NCBI RefSeq assembly: GCF_017599345.1
Contig: NZ_JAGFVL010000063.1
Span: 62,001-126,000, forward strand
DNA from: Gracilibacillus suaedae
Lineage (GTDB): Bacteria > Bacillota > Bacilli > Bacillales > Amphibacillaceae
Direction: 5' to 3'
DNA: 64,000 nucleotides
The notes under the pieces are model-generated. The model ran no database searches. It worked only from the letters and a program-made list of their open reading frames with translations, and was not told the DNA's origin. The stretch's first letter is position 1. Every line of letters starts with the position of its first letter. The translations under genes and the position numbers were made by a program. This document shows positions 25,445 to 33,062 of this stretch, in pieces.

Positions 25445-26070
25445 TGGCGCACCACTTTTTCATACAAGGACCACTTGGGGGCGGTAAAACCTTTTTAATG
25501 TCGCTCCTGGCACATCATTGGAAAGCGAAAACGGAAGCCCAGGGCGGTCATGTGGAATTGTTTAGCAACTATGAACTTGCAGACAGTTACCCCATGACAC
25601 ACTATACAGACTGGTACAAGGTAGCCGAAGCGCAAGGCTCTATATGTTGTTGGGACGAAGCGCAAATGGCTTTCAGTAATCGTAAGTGGAGCAAATACGG
25701 TCAAGGAATAGCCACAGAAACTATGATGTTTACTAGAAAAATGCAATCAGTGCAGTTTTATTGCAGCCCTTCTATAAACAACGTAGATAGCCGTATAAGG
25801 CAGATTGTAGAAGTGTTGATTACAACTAGAAAGATTGGAGATAAAGGATTCTCATTGCATTTCATGGACTATCAAACCAGGGAATTTTTACACAAACAAT
25901 TTATACCTATGTGGAAGGCTAAAAGATTTTTTAAATTAAATTTATATGATTCCTGGAACATGGTGCAAGGTTTTCCTTTGCCTAGCACTGAAAGAGAAGG
26001 AAAAGAATTTTTTGAAACGTTAAACGACATTCACGACGAAGCAAGGGGGAAAATACGTGTTAGAAGTTAA
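25444..26070 (+). CDS. Zot/pI-type filamentous phage assembly ATPase
   Basis: 208 residues. Walker A GPLGGGKTF is at residues 9-17, and the Walker B region SICCWDEAQMAF is near 74-85. The spacing, and the following FTRKMQSVQFYCSPSINNVD, fit the Zot/pI family of FtsK-like NTPases that drive extrusion of inovirus particles and serve as the hallmark gene of inoviruses. Unlike Ff pI it shows no C-terminal TM segment, so it may need a separate membrane anchor. Confidence 0.85.
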   Translation: MAHHFFIQGPLGGGKTFLMSLLAHHWKAKTEAQGGHVELFSNYELADSYPMTHYTDWYKVAEAQGSICCWDEAQMAFSNRKWSKYGQGIATETMMFTRKMQSVQFYCSPSINNVDSRIRQIVEVLITTRKIGDKGFSLHFMDYQTREFLHKQFIPMWKAKRFFKLNLYDSWNMVQGFPLPSTEREGKEFFETLNDIHDEARGKIRVRS

Positions 26071-26401
26071 AGAGATTAGCATAGTTCCGAAAGGTTACAA
26101 GAAAAAAGACCCTAGAACGCTTCCGTATTTATACCCGGAGACATTAAATGTTGTTGCTTATGCTAGAAGTTTACAGCGGTTTACGTTTTATCAGACTTTA
26201 GAAGTAGCCGAGGATTTAGCAAAGCGCCAGGGTTTTATCTTGCTTCCGTTTGGTTGTATCCATTGGCAACGAGCCAAAAATTACGGTGCAGATCGAAAAA
26301 TTAAAATTGGCAGAAGATCATTTTTTCTTATGAAGCCGGATGAACTTACAAAAGGCGAGAAACGAAAATTAGTGATGTATATAGAAGATTTAAAAGCATA
26401 A
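26057..26401 (+). CDS. 114-residue basic protein, unknown
   Basis: GTG start overlapping the end of the ATPase gene by 14 bases, behind GGGGGA. The protein is rich in Lys, Arg and aromatics (VVAYARSLQRFTFYQTLEVA, KIKIGRRSFFLMKPDEL). Possibly DNA-binding. No family is recognised. Confidence 0.55.
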   Translation: MLEVKEISIVPKGYKKKDPRTLPYLYPETLNVVAYARSLQRFTFYQTLEVAEDLAKRQGFILLPFGCIHWQRAKNYGADRKIKIGRRSFFLMKPDELTKGEKRKLVMYIEDLKA

Positions 26402-26416
26402 GGAGGATCTTTATAG

Positions 26417-26794
26417 ATGTTATTAAGACTAGATCAAGGCGAGACAGCCTTATTATTGGCTCATATGGCTATGACAAGAAAAAGTGCTAGAAACACTTTC
26501 AAAAGAAACCATAAGAATGAAAAGAAAGAGTTGTTGCAATCTTTTGACGAGGTAAAAGCAAACCTGGAGCACGTCATAGAGAATTCAGAAGCAGCAAGCG
26601 ACCAAGTGTACGATTTTTATTTTAACGTAAGAGAAATAAAGATGATCTATTCTTTTCTCGCCAGTTATATTCCTTTGATATCCGATACAGTCAAGAAAGC
26701 TGGAGTAAAGGACGGAGACAAGGAACAAATAGAAGCACTAGAAAAGATCAAAGAGCAAACTTACAAGCTGTTAGAAGGTGCTAGCGTTGTATAA
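26417..26794 (+). CDS. 125-residue helical protein, unknown
   Basis: Behind AAGGAGGA. Predicted mostly helical (MLLRLDQGETALLLAHMAMT, then a long charged coil). It overlaps the start of the lytic transglycosylase gene by 17 bases. No family is recognised. Confidence 0.5.
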   Translation: MLLRLDQGETALLLAHMAMTRKSARNTFKRNHKNEKKELLQSFDEVKANLEHVIENSEAASDQVYDFYFNVREIKMIYSFLASYIPLISDTVKKAGVKDGDKEQIEALEKIKEQTYKLLEGASVV

Positions 26795-27440
26795 AACATT
26801 TCTTCTTTCTATTATCGGTTTTTTGTTGTATGTTTTCCCAGTTGCTGCTACTGATCTACACGACCAGGAACAAAAATATAAAAGAGAACTGGAAGAGATT
26901 GAAAAGCAAATAGACCAGACGAAAGACAAAGAGGAATCAATAGAGTTAACCAGGAAAAAAAGCGAAATAGCAGCTTATAAAAGGGCTTATAGTAAAGCAA
27001 TAGAATATACGCAAGAAAACACGTTTACAGCCGTTTATAATCCCAATACTAGCCAGGATCTGCAATACATTGATTTATACAAGCAAGCAGCAGCACAATA
27101 CAACATAGATTGGACTTTACTTGCTGCTGTTCACGACCAGGAGACTAACTTTTCTAGTCATGCAACTATGATAAGCAGCGCCGGGGCATTAGGGCATATG
27201 CAATTTATGCCTGGAACGTGGGAGCATTACGGTGTAGACGCAAACAGAAACGGTAAAAGAGATCCTTTTGAGATAGAGGACGCTATTTTTTCGGCTGCCA
27301 ATTACTTAGCAGCAACCGGAGCAGCCAAAGGAGATATAAAGAGTGCATTGTGGGCTTACAATCACTCTACACAGTATGGTTTAGAAGTGATGTCGAAACA
27401 AGAATACTATAAAAACAATTACCAGGAGGAAAGAGAATGA
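26778..27440 (+). CDS. Secreted lytic transglycosylase (SLT domain)
   Basis: 220 residues. Signal peptide or anchor (about 1-22), a coiled coil (about 28-75), then an SLT-type domain with LLAAVHDQETNFSSHATM (catalytic Glu near residue 119), SSAGALGHMQFMPGTWEHYG and WAYNHSTQYG. It would cut peptidoglycan outside the membrane, opening a path for particle export or entry through the Gram-positive wall. DPFEIEDAIFSAANYLA is typical of the family. Confidence 0.85.
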   Translation: MLALYKTFLLSIIGFLLYVFPVAATDLHDQEQKYKRELEEIEKQIDQTKDKEESIELTRKKSEIAAYKRAYSKAIEYTQENTFTAVYNPNTSQDLQYIDLYKQAAAQYNIDWTLLAAVHDQETNFSSHATMISSAGALGHMQFMPGTWEHYGVDANRNGKRDPFEIEDAIFSAANYLAATGAAKGDIKSALWAYNHSTQYGLEVMSKQEYYKNNYQEERE

Positions 27441-27580
27441 CTATAGGTAAAATAAGAACGATCTTATACAAGCTAGCAAAGTTTTTAGGAGATGTTAATG
27501 CAATACGAAGAGGAAAAGTAAAACAGCGTATCAAAAATAGAGTTGTTGGTAAGTTTGCAGCAAAAAGATTATTTAAATAG
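27437..27580 (+). CDS. 47-residue strongly basic protein
   Basis: The ATG overlaps the preceding stop (ATGA) with AGGAGGAAAG upstream. Many Lys and Arg residues (IRRGKVKQRIKNRVVGKFAA). It may bind nucleic acid, for example as packaging or recombination accessory protein. Last gene before a terminator. Confidence 0.55.
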   Translation: MTIGKIRTILYKLAKFLGDVNAIRRGKVKQRIKNRVVGKFAAKRLFK

Positions 27581-27604
27581 GGCTAGAATTAGCCTTTTCT
27601 TTTT
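27581..27604 (+). terminator. Terminator of the filamentous module
   Basis: Short stem GGCTA/TAGCC followed by TTTTCTTTTTT, directly after the last stop codon. The gap to the resolvase then contains GTGTCATAA twice (27613-27621 and 27690-27698), a possible resolvase operator or res half-site. Confidence 0.7.
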
Positions 27605-27710
27605 TATTAGTGGTGTCATAACTTACAAGTATTGAACCAATTATAAAGTGGTTAATAGATCGGTATTCTAAGAGGTATCAAAACTTAGTGTCATAAGTGG
27701 GGGGATAAAA

Positions 27711-28250
27711 ATGAAATACGGATACGCGAGAGTATCTACTGTTCATCAAGATTTAGAAGGTCAGATCCAAAAGCTAAATGAAGAAGGTTGCGAGAAAATA
27801 TATAAGGATAAATTTACTGGAACTAAAAGGGATCGTCCGGCATTTAGTGAATTGCTCCAGGTCTTAATTAAAAATGATACCTTAGTTGTTACGAAATTAG
27901 ATCGGTTTGCTAGGTCTACAGTAGATGGAATCAGTACGATTAAACAGTTATTTGAGAAAGGTGTTAAGGTACATGTGTTAAATATGGGATTGGTGGAGGA
28001 TACCCCAACAGGAAGGCTTATTTTTAATGTGATGAGTGCTTTTGCAGAGTTTGAAAGAGATATGATTGTTGAACGTACACAAGAAGGAAAACAGGTCGCT
28101 AAGCAACGTGATGATTTTCGGGAAGGTCGCCCAAAAAAGTACAGCAAGAAACAAATTGAACATGCTCTTATGTTAAAGAAATCTTACTCATACAAACAAG
28201 TTGAGGAAATGACCGGTATAAGTAAGAGTACATTAATACGGTCTAAATAA
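27711..28250 (+). CDS. Small serine recombinase (resolvase/invertase type)
   Basis: 179 residues. Catalytic Ser9 lies in [11 protein letters not shown], with [13 protein letters not shown] and [26 protein letters not shown]-terminal HTH follows ([20 protein letters not shown]). Proteins of this type resolve multimers or invert segments. Having it next to a large serine integrase suggests separate roles: dimer resolution of the circular form versus integration and excision. Confidence 0.93.
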   Translation: MKYGYARVSTVHQDLEGQIQKLNEEGCEKIYKDKFTGTKRDRPAFSELLQVLIKNDTLVVTKLDRFARSTVDGISTIKQLFEKGVKVHVLNMGLVEDTPTGRLIFNVMSAFAEFERDMIVERTQEGKQVAKQRDDFREGRPKKYSKKQIEHALMLKKSYSYKQVEEMTGISKSTLIRSK

Positions 28251-28253
28251 TTT

Positions 28254-28282
28254 TTGAATAAAAGGAACAAATGTTCTATAAT
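28254..28282 (+). promoter_or_regulatory. SOS-type promoter of the large serine recombinase
   Basis: TTGAAT, 17 bases, TATAAT. The spacer holds GGAACAAATGTTCT (28264-28277), a LexA-type dyad GAAC-N4-GTTC matching 12 of 14 consensus positions. The layout copies the immA promoter, with the box abutting the -10. I see no convincing sigma-E or sigma-K promoter in the gap. Confidence 0.68.
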
Positions 28283-28330
28283 TATTTTGTTATCACATTA
28301 ATATGATATGTATAAAGCGAGGTGTTATAA

Positions 28331-29842
28331 GTGGAGAAGGATGAACAACTTACAACTTATCGTGAATACCCTTATTTAGTTTATGCCAGGGTATCTACAG
28401 ATAAAGACGAGCAAAAGGATTCATTAACCAATCAAGTTGATATTTGCCGCTACTGGTTAGAACAAAATCATTTTGAATGGAATGACAGATCCATTTTAGA
28501 AGATAAAGCAAAGTCAGGTACAATGTTTCTCGAACGAACAGCTATGCAGCTAATACTAAAAAAAGCACGAAACAGAGAAATTAAAATGGTTGTGTTTAAA
28601 TCAATACATAGGCTTGCCAGAGATTTAAAAGACGCACTAGAAATCAAAGAGGTTCTATTAGGTCATGGTGTACGTGTTGTAACTATTGAAGAAGGCTATG
28701 ATAGCGAATTTGAAGGCAAAAATGATATGAAATTTGAAATGTTCTCTATGTTTGCAGCACAATATCCTAAAACACAATCGGTATCAATCAGTGCTGCACT
28801 TGCTGCCAAAGTAAGAAAAGGGCATCATATCGGTAAAATTCCATACGGTTATGACCGAGTTGATCAGAAACTAGTTATAAAAGAAGACGAAGCAGCAGTT
28901 ATAAGGAAAATTTTTGACTGGTACAATAACAAAGGGTATGGACAGAAAACAATTACAAATAAGTTAAACGAAGGAGTAGAAAATGGATCAATATTACCTC
29001 CGAAATCAGGTGGAGCATGGCAGCTTACAACTGTTCAAAGAATATTGAAAAATCGTACATTTTGTGGCGATTTTATTTTAAATCAATATACCAACATAAA
29101 AGTGGACGGAAGGAAAAAGCAAATAAAAAATCCAGAATCAAAATGGACTGTAATTAAAGATCATCATCCTGCTATTGTATCCAGAGAAGAATTTGAGAAA
29201 GCGAATAATAAAGAAGTTCTGAATAAAAGGCAAAAAGTAACACCATGGAATGAGTTTAGGGGGCTTCTCAAATGTGGCCATTGTGGTAGTAATATGGTTA
29301 TAATGCAAAGTTGGAAAAAGAAGAAGGACGGATCAAAAACTCACTGGAAGTATCTAAAATGCAGCAAATATAGACGATCCAATAAATGTGTGAATCATCC
29401 ACCTATTACGTATGAGAGCTTTCGTGAATTAGTGCTACATAAATTAAAAGAAGAAACAGAAATAGCAAGCTTTAATCTAGAAAATAACTTAACAATAAAC
29501 GATCAAGCAAGAATTAAAAAGCTAGAAAAAGAAATTGATAACTTTAAACAAAAAATAGATAGGTTATTAGATATTTATTTAGAAGGCATTTTAAATAAAT
29601 ATGAGTATGAAAGTAAAAGAGAATTGATAGAGAAAAAAATAGAAAGATTAGAAGACGATTTATTTTTGTTAAACACTAAAGAGAAACGGGAAATGAATAT
29701 TGAAACAATTAAAGAAGCAATAGAGCAGTTGAATAATAAAAATCAAGATTTGTATAATGTTTTCAATACATTAATTGAAAATGGGACTATATATAAAGAT
29801 GGATTAATTGAATTAAAATTTAGCTTCAATAGTTTAAAGTAA
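28331..29842 (+). CDS. Large serine recombinase, probable integrase/excisionase
   Basis: 503 residues, GTG start behind GCGAGGTG. Resolvase domain with catalytic Ser22 in VYARVSTDKDEQKDSL, a recombinase domain (GHHIGKIPYGYDR, TVQRILKNRTFCGDF), a zinc ribbon (LKCGHCGSNM and YLKCSKYRRSNKC), and a coiled coil near 400-460. It belongs to the phiC31/SpoIVCA class. It lies 1.6 kb from the right attachment core and is the obvious candidate for cutting at CATATCTCAAATG in gerE. Confidence 0.94.
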   Translation: MEKDEQLTTYREYPYLVYARVSTDKDEQKDSLTNQVDICRYWLEQNHFEWNDRSILEDKAKSGTMFLERTAMQLILKKARNREIKMVVFKSIHRLARDLKDALEIKEVLLGHGVRVVTIEEGYDSEFEGKNDMKFEMFSMFAAQYPKTQSVSISAALAAKVRKGHHIGKIPYGYDRVDQKLVIKEDEAAVIRKIFDWYNNKGYGQKTITNKLNEGVENGSILPPKSGGAWQLTTVQRILKNRTFCGDFILNQYTNIKVDGRKKQIKNPESKWTVIKDHHPAIVSREEFEKANNKEVLNKRQKVTPWNEFRGLLKCGHCGSNMVIMQSWKKKKDGSKTHWKYLKCSKYRRSNKCVNHPPITYESFRELVLHKLKEETEIASFNLENNLTINDQARIKKLEKEIDNFKQKIDRLLDIYLEGILNKYEYESKRELIEKKIERLEDDLFLLNTKEKREMNIETIKEAIEQLNNKNQDLYNVFNTLIENGTIYKDGLIELKFSFNSLK

Positions 29843-29878
29843 ATAACGCTTGGACAAAAATTCAAGCGTTATTTTTCT
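29841..29878 (+). terminator. Terminator after the integrase
   Basis: Perfect 12-bp arms AAATAACGCTTG and CAAGCGTTATTT with a 10-base loop, then Ts. It separates integrase expression from the defence-like cargo. Confidence 0.9.
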
Positions 29879-29930
29879 TTGAATAATATGGTAATATTAG
29901 CTATATATTCTATAATAGGGGTGAGAAATA

Positions 29931-30683
29931 ATGAATTTTGTAAGTTATGACTATAAGGAAAGAAAAAAAAAGGTAGAAGAAATACTTGATAACACTGACA
30001 AAATAGAAGAGGTTGACAAGCTTCCATCTGAAGATAATTTTACCTACACAAATGGATATAAAGCTTGGGTAAGTGCTATATTTATTGATTTGAGAGATTC
30101 TACTAACTTATTTACTAAACATGAAGAACTAGACATAGCAAAAGTGATTCGTGGATTTACATCTGAAATAATAGAGATATTGAGAAAAGATACTAATAAT
30201 CAGTTGAAAGAAATTGGTATAAGGGGAGATTGCGTATTCGCAATTTATTCTACTCCAGTTTTAAACGACCTATATGATGTTTCGACTAGGGCTGTTTATG
30301 TCAATACATATATGAATATGTTAAATAAGTTATTAAAAAAAAGAAATCTTCCTACAATTAATGCTGGAATTGGATTGGGTTTAAATAAAATATTGGCAGT
30401 AAAAGCAGGAAGAAAATCTTCAGGAATAAATAATTTAGTATGGATTGGTGAAGCAGTTGCAAAAGCATCAAAACTTTCTGATTTAGGTAATAAAAATGGT
30501 ATTCGACCAATTGTTATGTCTGACATTTTTTTCACAAATTATATTGAAATTGAAAAAGAAAAAAATAGCAATAAAGATGTTGAAAATTGGTGGAAACAAG
30601 AATTTGATTTTAAAATAGGTAGTTATTATCATGGCAACATTATTGTAAATGAATTTAATGATTGGATTACTAATGAACTCTAA
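29931..30683 (+). CDS. Nucleotide cyclase-like protein, candidate Pycsar PycC
   Basis: 250 residues with a class III cyclase catalytic domain: metal-binding IFIDLRDSTNLFTKHE, then EIGIRGDCVFAIYS, and NAGIGLGLNKILAVKAG. Pycsar cyclases of this type make cCMP or cUMP on phage infection. It stands beside a three-TM protein of the Pycsar effector type, convergent with it. An ordinary adenylate cyclase is less likely given the small stand-alone form and the cargo position. Base composition is markedly AT-rich. Confidence 0.8.
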   Translation: MNFVSYDYKERKKKVEEILDNTDKIEEVDKLPSEDNFTYTNGYKAWVSAIFIDLRDSTNLFTKHEELDIAKVIRGFTSEIIEILRKDTNNQLKEIGIRGDCVFAIYSTPVLNDLYDVSTRAVYVNTYMNMLNKLLKKRNLPTINAGIGLGLNKILAVKAGRKSSGINNLVWIGEAVAKASKLSDLGNKNGIRPIVMSDIFFTNYIEIEKEKNSNKDVENWWKQEFDFKIGSYYHGNIIVNEFNDWITNEL

Positions 30684-30687
30684 ACTT

Positions 30688-31236
30688 TTATAGAAAATTT
30701 GAAAGTAAAATGAATAATAATAATAAAAAGATTGATAGAAAAAGAATGTTTAATACAAAATTGAATTTTTCAGATTTATAAGCCATTATACGGGAAATTT
30801 CATGAATTTGGGAAGAAAGTTCTTTTTGTAGTGTATCTTCTAAGTCACTTTCTATTTCTGGCAACTGTTTAATATGATCTAAATATTCGTTTTTCTTTAG
30901 TGTTGATATATGTTTATAATAAATAATTGAATTTTCTTCTTGTGTATAGCCTATCGCTTCCCGTGGTTTTATTACTTTGAAAATTACTATATAAACTTGA
31001 TAAGTTAATAAAATGGTAAGTGAAAACCCAACAAGGAATGTAAAAATCGATATAACTATCTTAAAATCGTTACTATAAGTAAAGGGATTTATAAAATCTA
31101 AGTTCTTTGCAAATTCAATAGTAGCTGTAAATAAAAAACCATATACAACTAATAGTGCACCAGCCTTTTGATCCATAAAACGTATAAGTTCCTGTATGTT
31201 AGTGTAATTATATATTAATATATCAAGCTTACTCAT
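30688..31236 (-). CDS. Three-TM protein, candidate Pycsar effector PycTM
   Basis: 182 residues from the ATG at 31236, behind TGGAGGTAAG; the start four codons upstream overlaps that RBS. The segment IQELIRFMDQKAGALLVVYG fits the start of the Pycsar TM effector domain. TM segments lie near 26-45, 60-88 and 157-180, with a charged helical region between the last two. Such effectors disrupt the membrane when they sense the cyclic pyrimidine signal. It is convergent with the cyclase, 4 bases between stops, so it has its own promoter. Confidence 0.75.
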   Translation of the reverse strand: MSKLDILIYNYTNIQELIRFMDQKAGALLVVYGFLFTATIEFAKNLDFINPFTYSNDFKIVISIFTFLVGFSLTILLTYQVYIVIFKVIKPREAIGYTQEENSIIYYKHISTLKKNEYLDHIKQLPEIESDLEDTLQKELSSQIHEISRIMAYKSEKFNFVLNILFLSIFLLLLFILLSNFL

Positions 31237-31399
31237 ACTTACCTCCATTCAGATCACAAAACTGACTTAATTATAGCATTAGTTCTAACTAATAAAAAGT
31301 TTAAATTAAAGATTGAAATTCATTTATACTTTAATTCACTATAATGATGGAAGAAAAGTGAGTTAGTCAAAAAATATTCTTTTTAGTTCGCAATAACAA

Positions 31400-31412
31400 C
31401 ATATCTCAAATG
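31400..31412 (+). repeat. Attachment core, right copy (attR)
   Basis: CATATCTCAAATG, identical to 11147-11159. It continues into the GerE frame (CCATGCAGAAG), while an in-frame stop codon lies two codons upstream on the element side. Confidence 0.88.
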
Positions 31413-31489
31413 CCATGCAGAAGCTGGGTGTAAAGGGGCGCTCACAAGCTGTAGTGGAGTTATTGCGAATGGGCGAGTTAGAGCTTTAG
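31400..31489 (+). pseudogene. gerE: gerE 3' portion, displaced by the element
   Basis: Encodes HISNAMQKLGVKGR then SQAVVELLRMGELEL and a stop: the last helix and end of GerE. It has no start codon or RBS and is preceded by a stop on the element side, so it cannot be expressed alone. Fusion to 11012-11146 through the shared core restores the full 74-codon frame with no base lost. All 25 unique codons are undamaged, implying that selection still acts on them. Confidence 0.92.
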
Positions 31490-31492
31490 ATG

Positions 31493-31529
31493 AAAACCAG
31501 TTATTCTACAAAGGAATAACTGGTTTTTC
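31493..31529 (+). terminator. gerE terminator
   Basis: AAAACCAGTTATTC and GAATAACTGGTTTT arms with a 7-base loop, then TTCT, directly after the gerE stop codon. Confidence 0.9.
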
Positions 31530-31657
31530 TGTTGGTGAAAAAGAGTGAAATATTGAAATTCTCCTCAACTGAATATTTTATAGGTAAAAAATACTAGAAA
31601 TAGAAAAAAGAAAATGATAAGATGAACTCAATAATTAAACAGGGATAGGAGTTTACT

Positions 31658-32515
31658 ATGCGTTTTTTATCAAAAATATTAGGCAAGAAAGAAAAACAGG
31701 GTAATAACGACAGAGTTCAGACAACTAAAAAAAATCCAACTCCAAATAGGAAGGATAAGGAAAAAGTAGCAGTCCGAAAAGGTGAAATTGGAGAGTATAA
31801 AATTAATATTCAGTTAGATCAACTTCCAAATGATTATAAGCATTTAGAAGATGTTATGGTGAAAAATTCTAAAGCAAAATCAGGGTATTCTCAAATTGAT
31901 CACGTAGTTGTTTCACCATACGGGATTTTTGTAATCGAAACAAAAAACTATCAAGGTACAGTATATGGTGGAAAAGACAGGAAAGTATGGTCAGTGAATG
32001 GTAAGTTTAAAATGATGAATCCTTTTATTCAAAATTATGGTCATATACAAGCATTGCAAACGTTTATTAATAAAAAATATCATTCATTGTTTATCTCAAT
32101 GGTCTCTTTTACAAAACGCTGCACTTTCAAAATTGAAGATATGGATCTAAGGAAGATTACTTCCAATGAATTACTTGTCTATGATGTTGAATTATCGGAT
32201 TATATTAGCAGAAAAGTTGCTATTAATAAACATCAAAATGTAGAACCTTTTTTAACAGAAGATGAAGTCCTACAGATTTTTGATCAAATAAACAATGTTA
32301 ATATAACCGATCCAACTCTCAGAAAGCAGCATGTAGAAACATTAAAGAATGGAAATATAACGGCAAATACAAAATCTTCGACATCATCGACGGAAAAGGC
32401 AAAGTGTATAATTTGTGAAAAAAACGTTTCAGAAAAAGTGAAAGCGTACTGTTTATCTAATAAAAAATTTAGTGGAAATATATATTGTTTTGAACATCAA
32501 AAAAATATAAAGTAA
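31658..32515 (+). CDS. NERD (nuclease-related) domain protein
   Basis: 285 residues, first gene outside the element. After a basic N-terminal 45 residues comes the NERD domain: GEIGEYKINIQLDQLPNDYK, SQIDHVVVSPYGIFVIETKN, YQGTVYGGKDRKVW. The C-terminus has a Cys/His cluster (KCIICEKN, YCFEH), perhaps a small zinc-binding unit. NERD proteins are thought to process DNA, but their role in Bacillaceae is unclear. Confidence 0.85.
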   Translation: MRFLSKILGKKEKQGNNDRVQTTKKNPTPNRKDKEKVAVRKGEIGEYKINIQLDQLPNDYKHLEDVMVKNSKAKSGYSQIDHVVVSPYGIFVIETKNYQGTVYGGKDRKVWSVNGKFKMMNPFIQNYGHIQALQTFINKKYHSLFISMVSFTKRCTFKIEDMDLRKITSNELLVYDVELSDYISRKVAINKHQNVEPFLTEDEVLQIFDQINNVNITDPTLRKQHVETLKNGNITANTKSSTSSTEKAKCIICEKNVSEKVKAYCLSNKKFSGNIYCFEHQKNIK

Positions 32516-32521
32516 GTGATT

Positions 32522-32548
32522 GGCGCTAAAGGATCTAAGCGTCTTTTT
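32522..32548 (+). terminator. Terminator after the NERD gene
   Basis: GGCGCT pairs with AGCGTC (one G-T pair) across a 9-base AAAGGATCT-type loop, followed by TTTTTT. Confidence 0.6.
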
Positions 32549-32555
32549 TCTGTGG

Positions 32556-33062
32556 TTAGGAATTGATTTGAGAAATAGTAGTTGGTATTTGTGGTTTATG
32601 ATAAATATTCCAAATCCACTTTATGACAAAATACATTAACATTATATTTGCAATGAACGCGAACATGTTAACTGAGTATGAATTGTTTATAGAAAGATGT
32701 TGTAAAAGGAAGCCAGAATTATTTTCACTGTATATTGTAATAAATGGAAATGGAACACCAAAAGTATAAGCATATTTTGTTGTATGAAGTAATGTGGGTG
32801 TTTGATCCGGTATTATCGTTGATAAAAATAAAAATACAGCAGCTGCTATTAATAGAATTAATTTATTTAATTGATGTCTTTTTATTACACGGAATAAAAA
32901 GAATCCCAATAATATAAATACAACAGAGTACAAGGAGATGTTCGTGAATATAGAATTGAATTTTAAAGCAATAGAACTTATTTGAATAAGAGTATCAATG
33001 CCAGTTAAAAGAAGAAAAATAAGGAGCAACTCAATTAATGATTTTATAATGTCTCGCAACAA
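32556..33062 (-). CDS. Four-TM membrane protein, unknown
   Basis: 168 residues with hydrophobic segments near 8-30, 38-58, 67-86 and 128-150. Between the last two is an extracytoplasmic-looking loop (DQTPTLLHTTKYAYTFGVPF). No family is recognised. It is convergent with the NERD gene. RBS GGAGGGGG lies upstream on the minus strand. Confidence 0.6.
   Translation of the reverse strand: MLRDIIKSLIELLLIFLLLTGIDTLIQISSIALKFNSIFTNISLYSVVFILLGFFLFRVIKRHQLNKLILLIAAAVFLFLSTIIPDQTPTLLHTTKYAYTFGVPFPFITIYSENNSGFLLQHLSINNSYSVNMFAFIANIMLMYFVIKWIWNIYHKPQIPTTISQINS

Larger units (their letters stand above)
11147..31412 (+). mobile_element. 20.25-kb inovirus-like integrative element inserted in gerE
   Basis: Bounded by the direct repeat CATATCTCAAATG, with gerE codons 1-49 on the left and the final 25 codons on the right. 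Inside are an XRE/ImmA regulation module, a prim-pol/SF3 replication protein, an inovirus-like coat and Zot module, two serine recombinases and likely defence cargo. The large serine recombinase near the right end is the probable integrase/excisionase. The flanks are AT-rich cargo, while the structural block uses more GC-rich codons, suggesting mixed origin. Confidence 0.9.

Noticed and set aside
27613-27625. CATAACTTA as a sigma-K -10 before the small recombinase
   Set aside because: The -10 pattern fits, but there is no AC at 16-17 bases upstream and the region overlaps a terminator T-run.
28254-28330. Sporulation (sigma-E or sigma-K) promoter for the large serine recombinase
   Set aside because: Partial matches to -10 elements exist in the AT-rich gap, but none with a properly spaced -35. 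Only the LexA-type sigma-A promoter was supportable.
31658-32515. NERD protein as part of the gerE element
   Set aside because: It lies beyond the right attachment core and the gerE terminator, so it belongs to the chromosome side.
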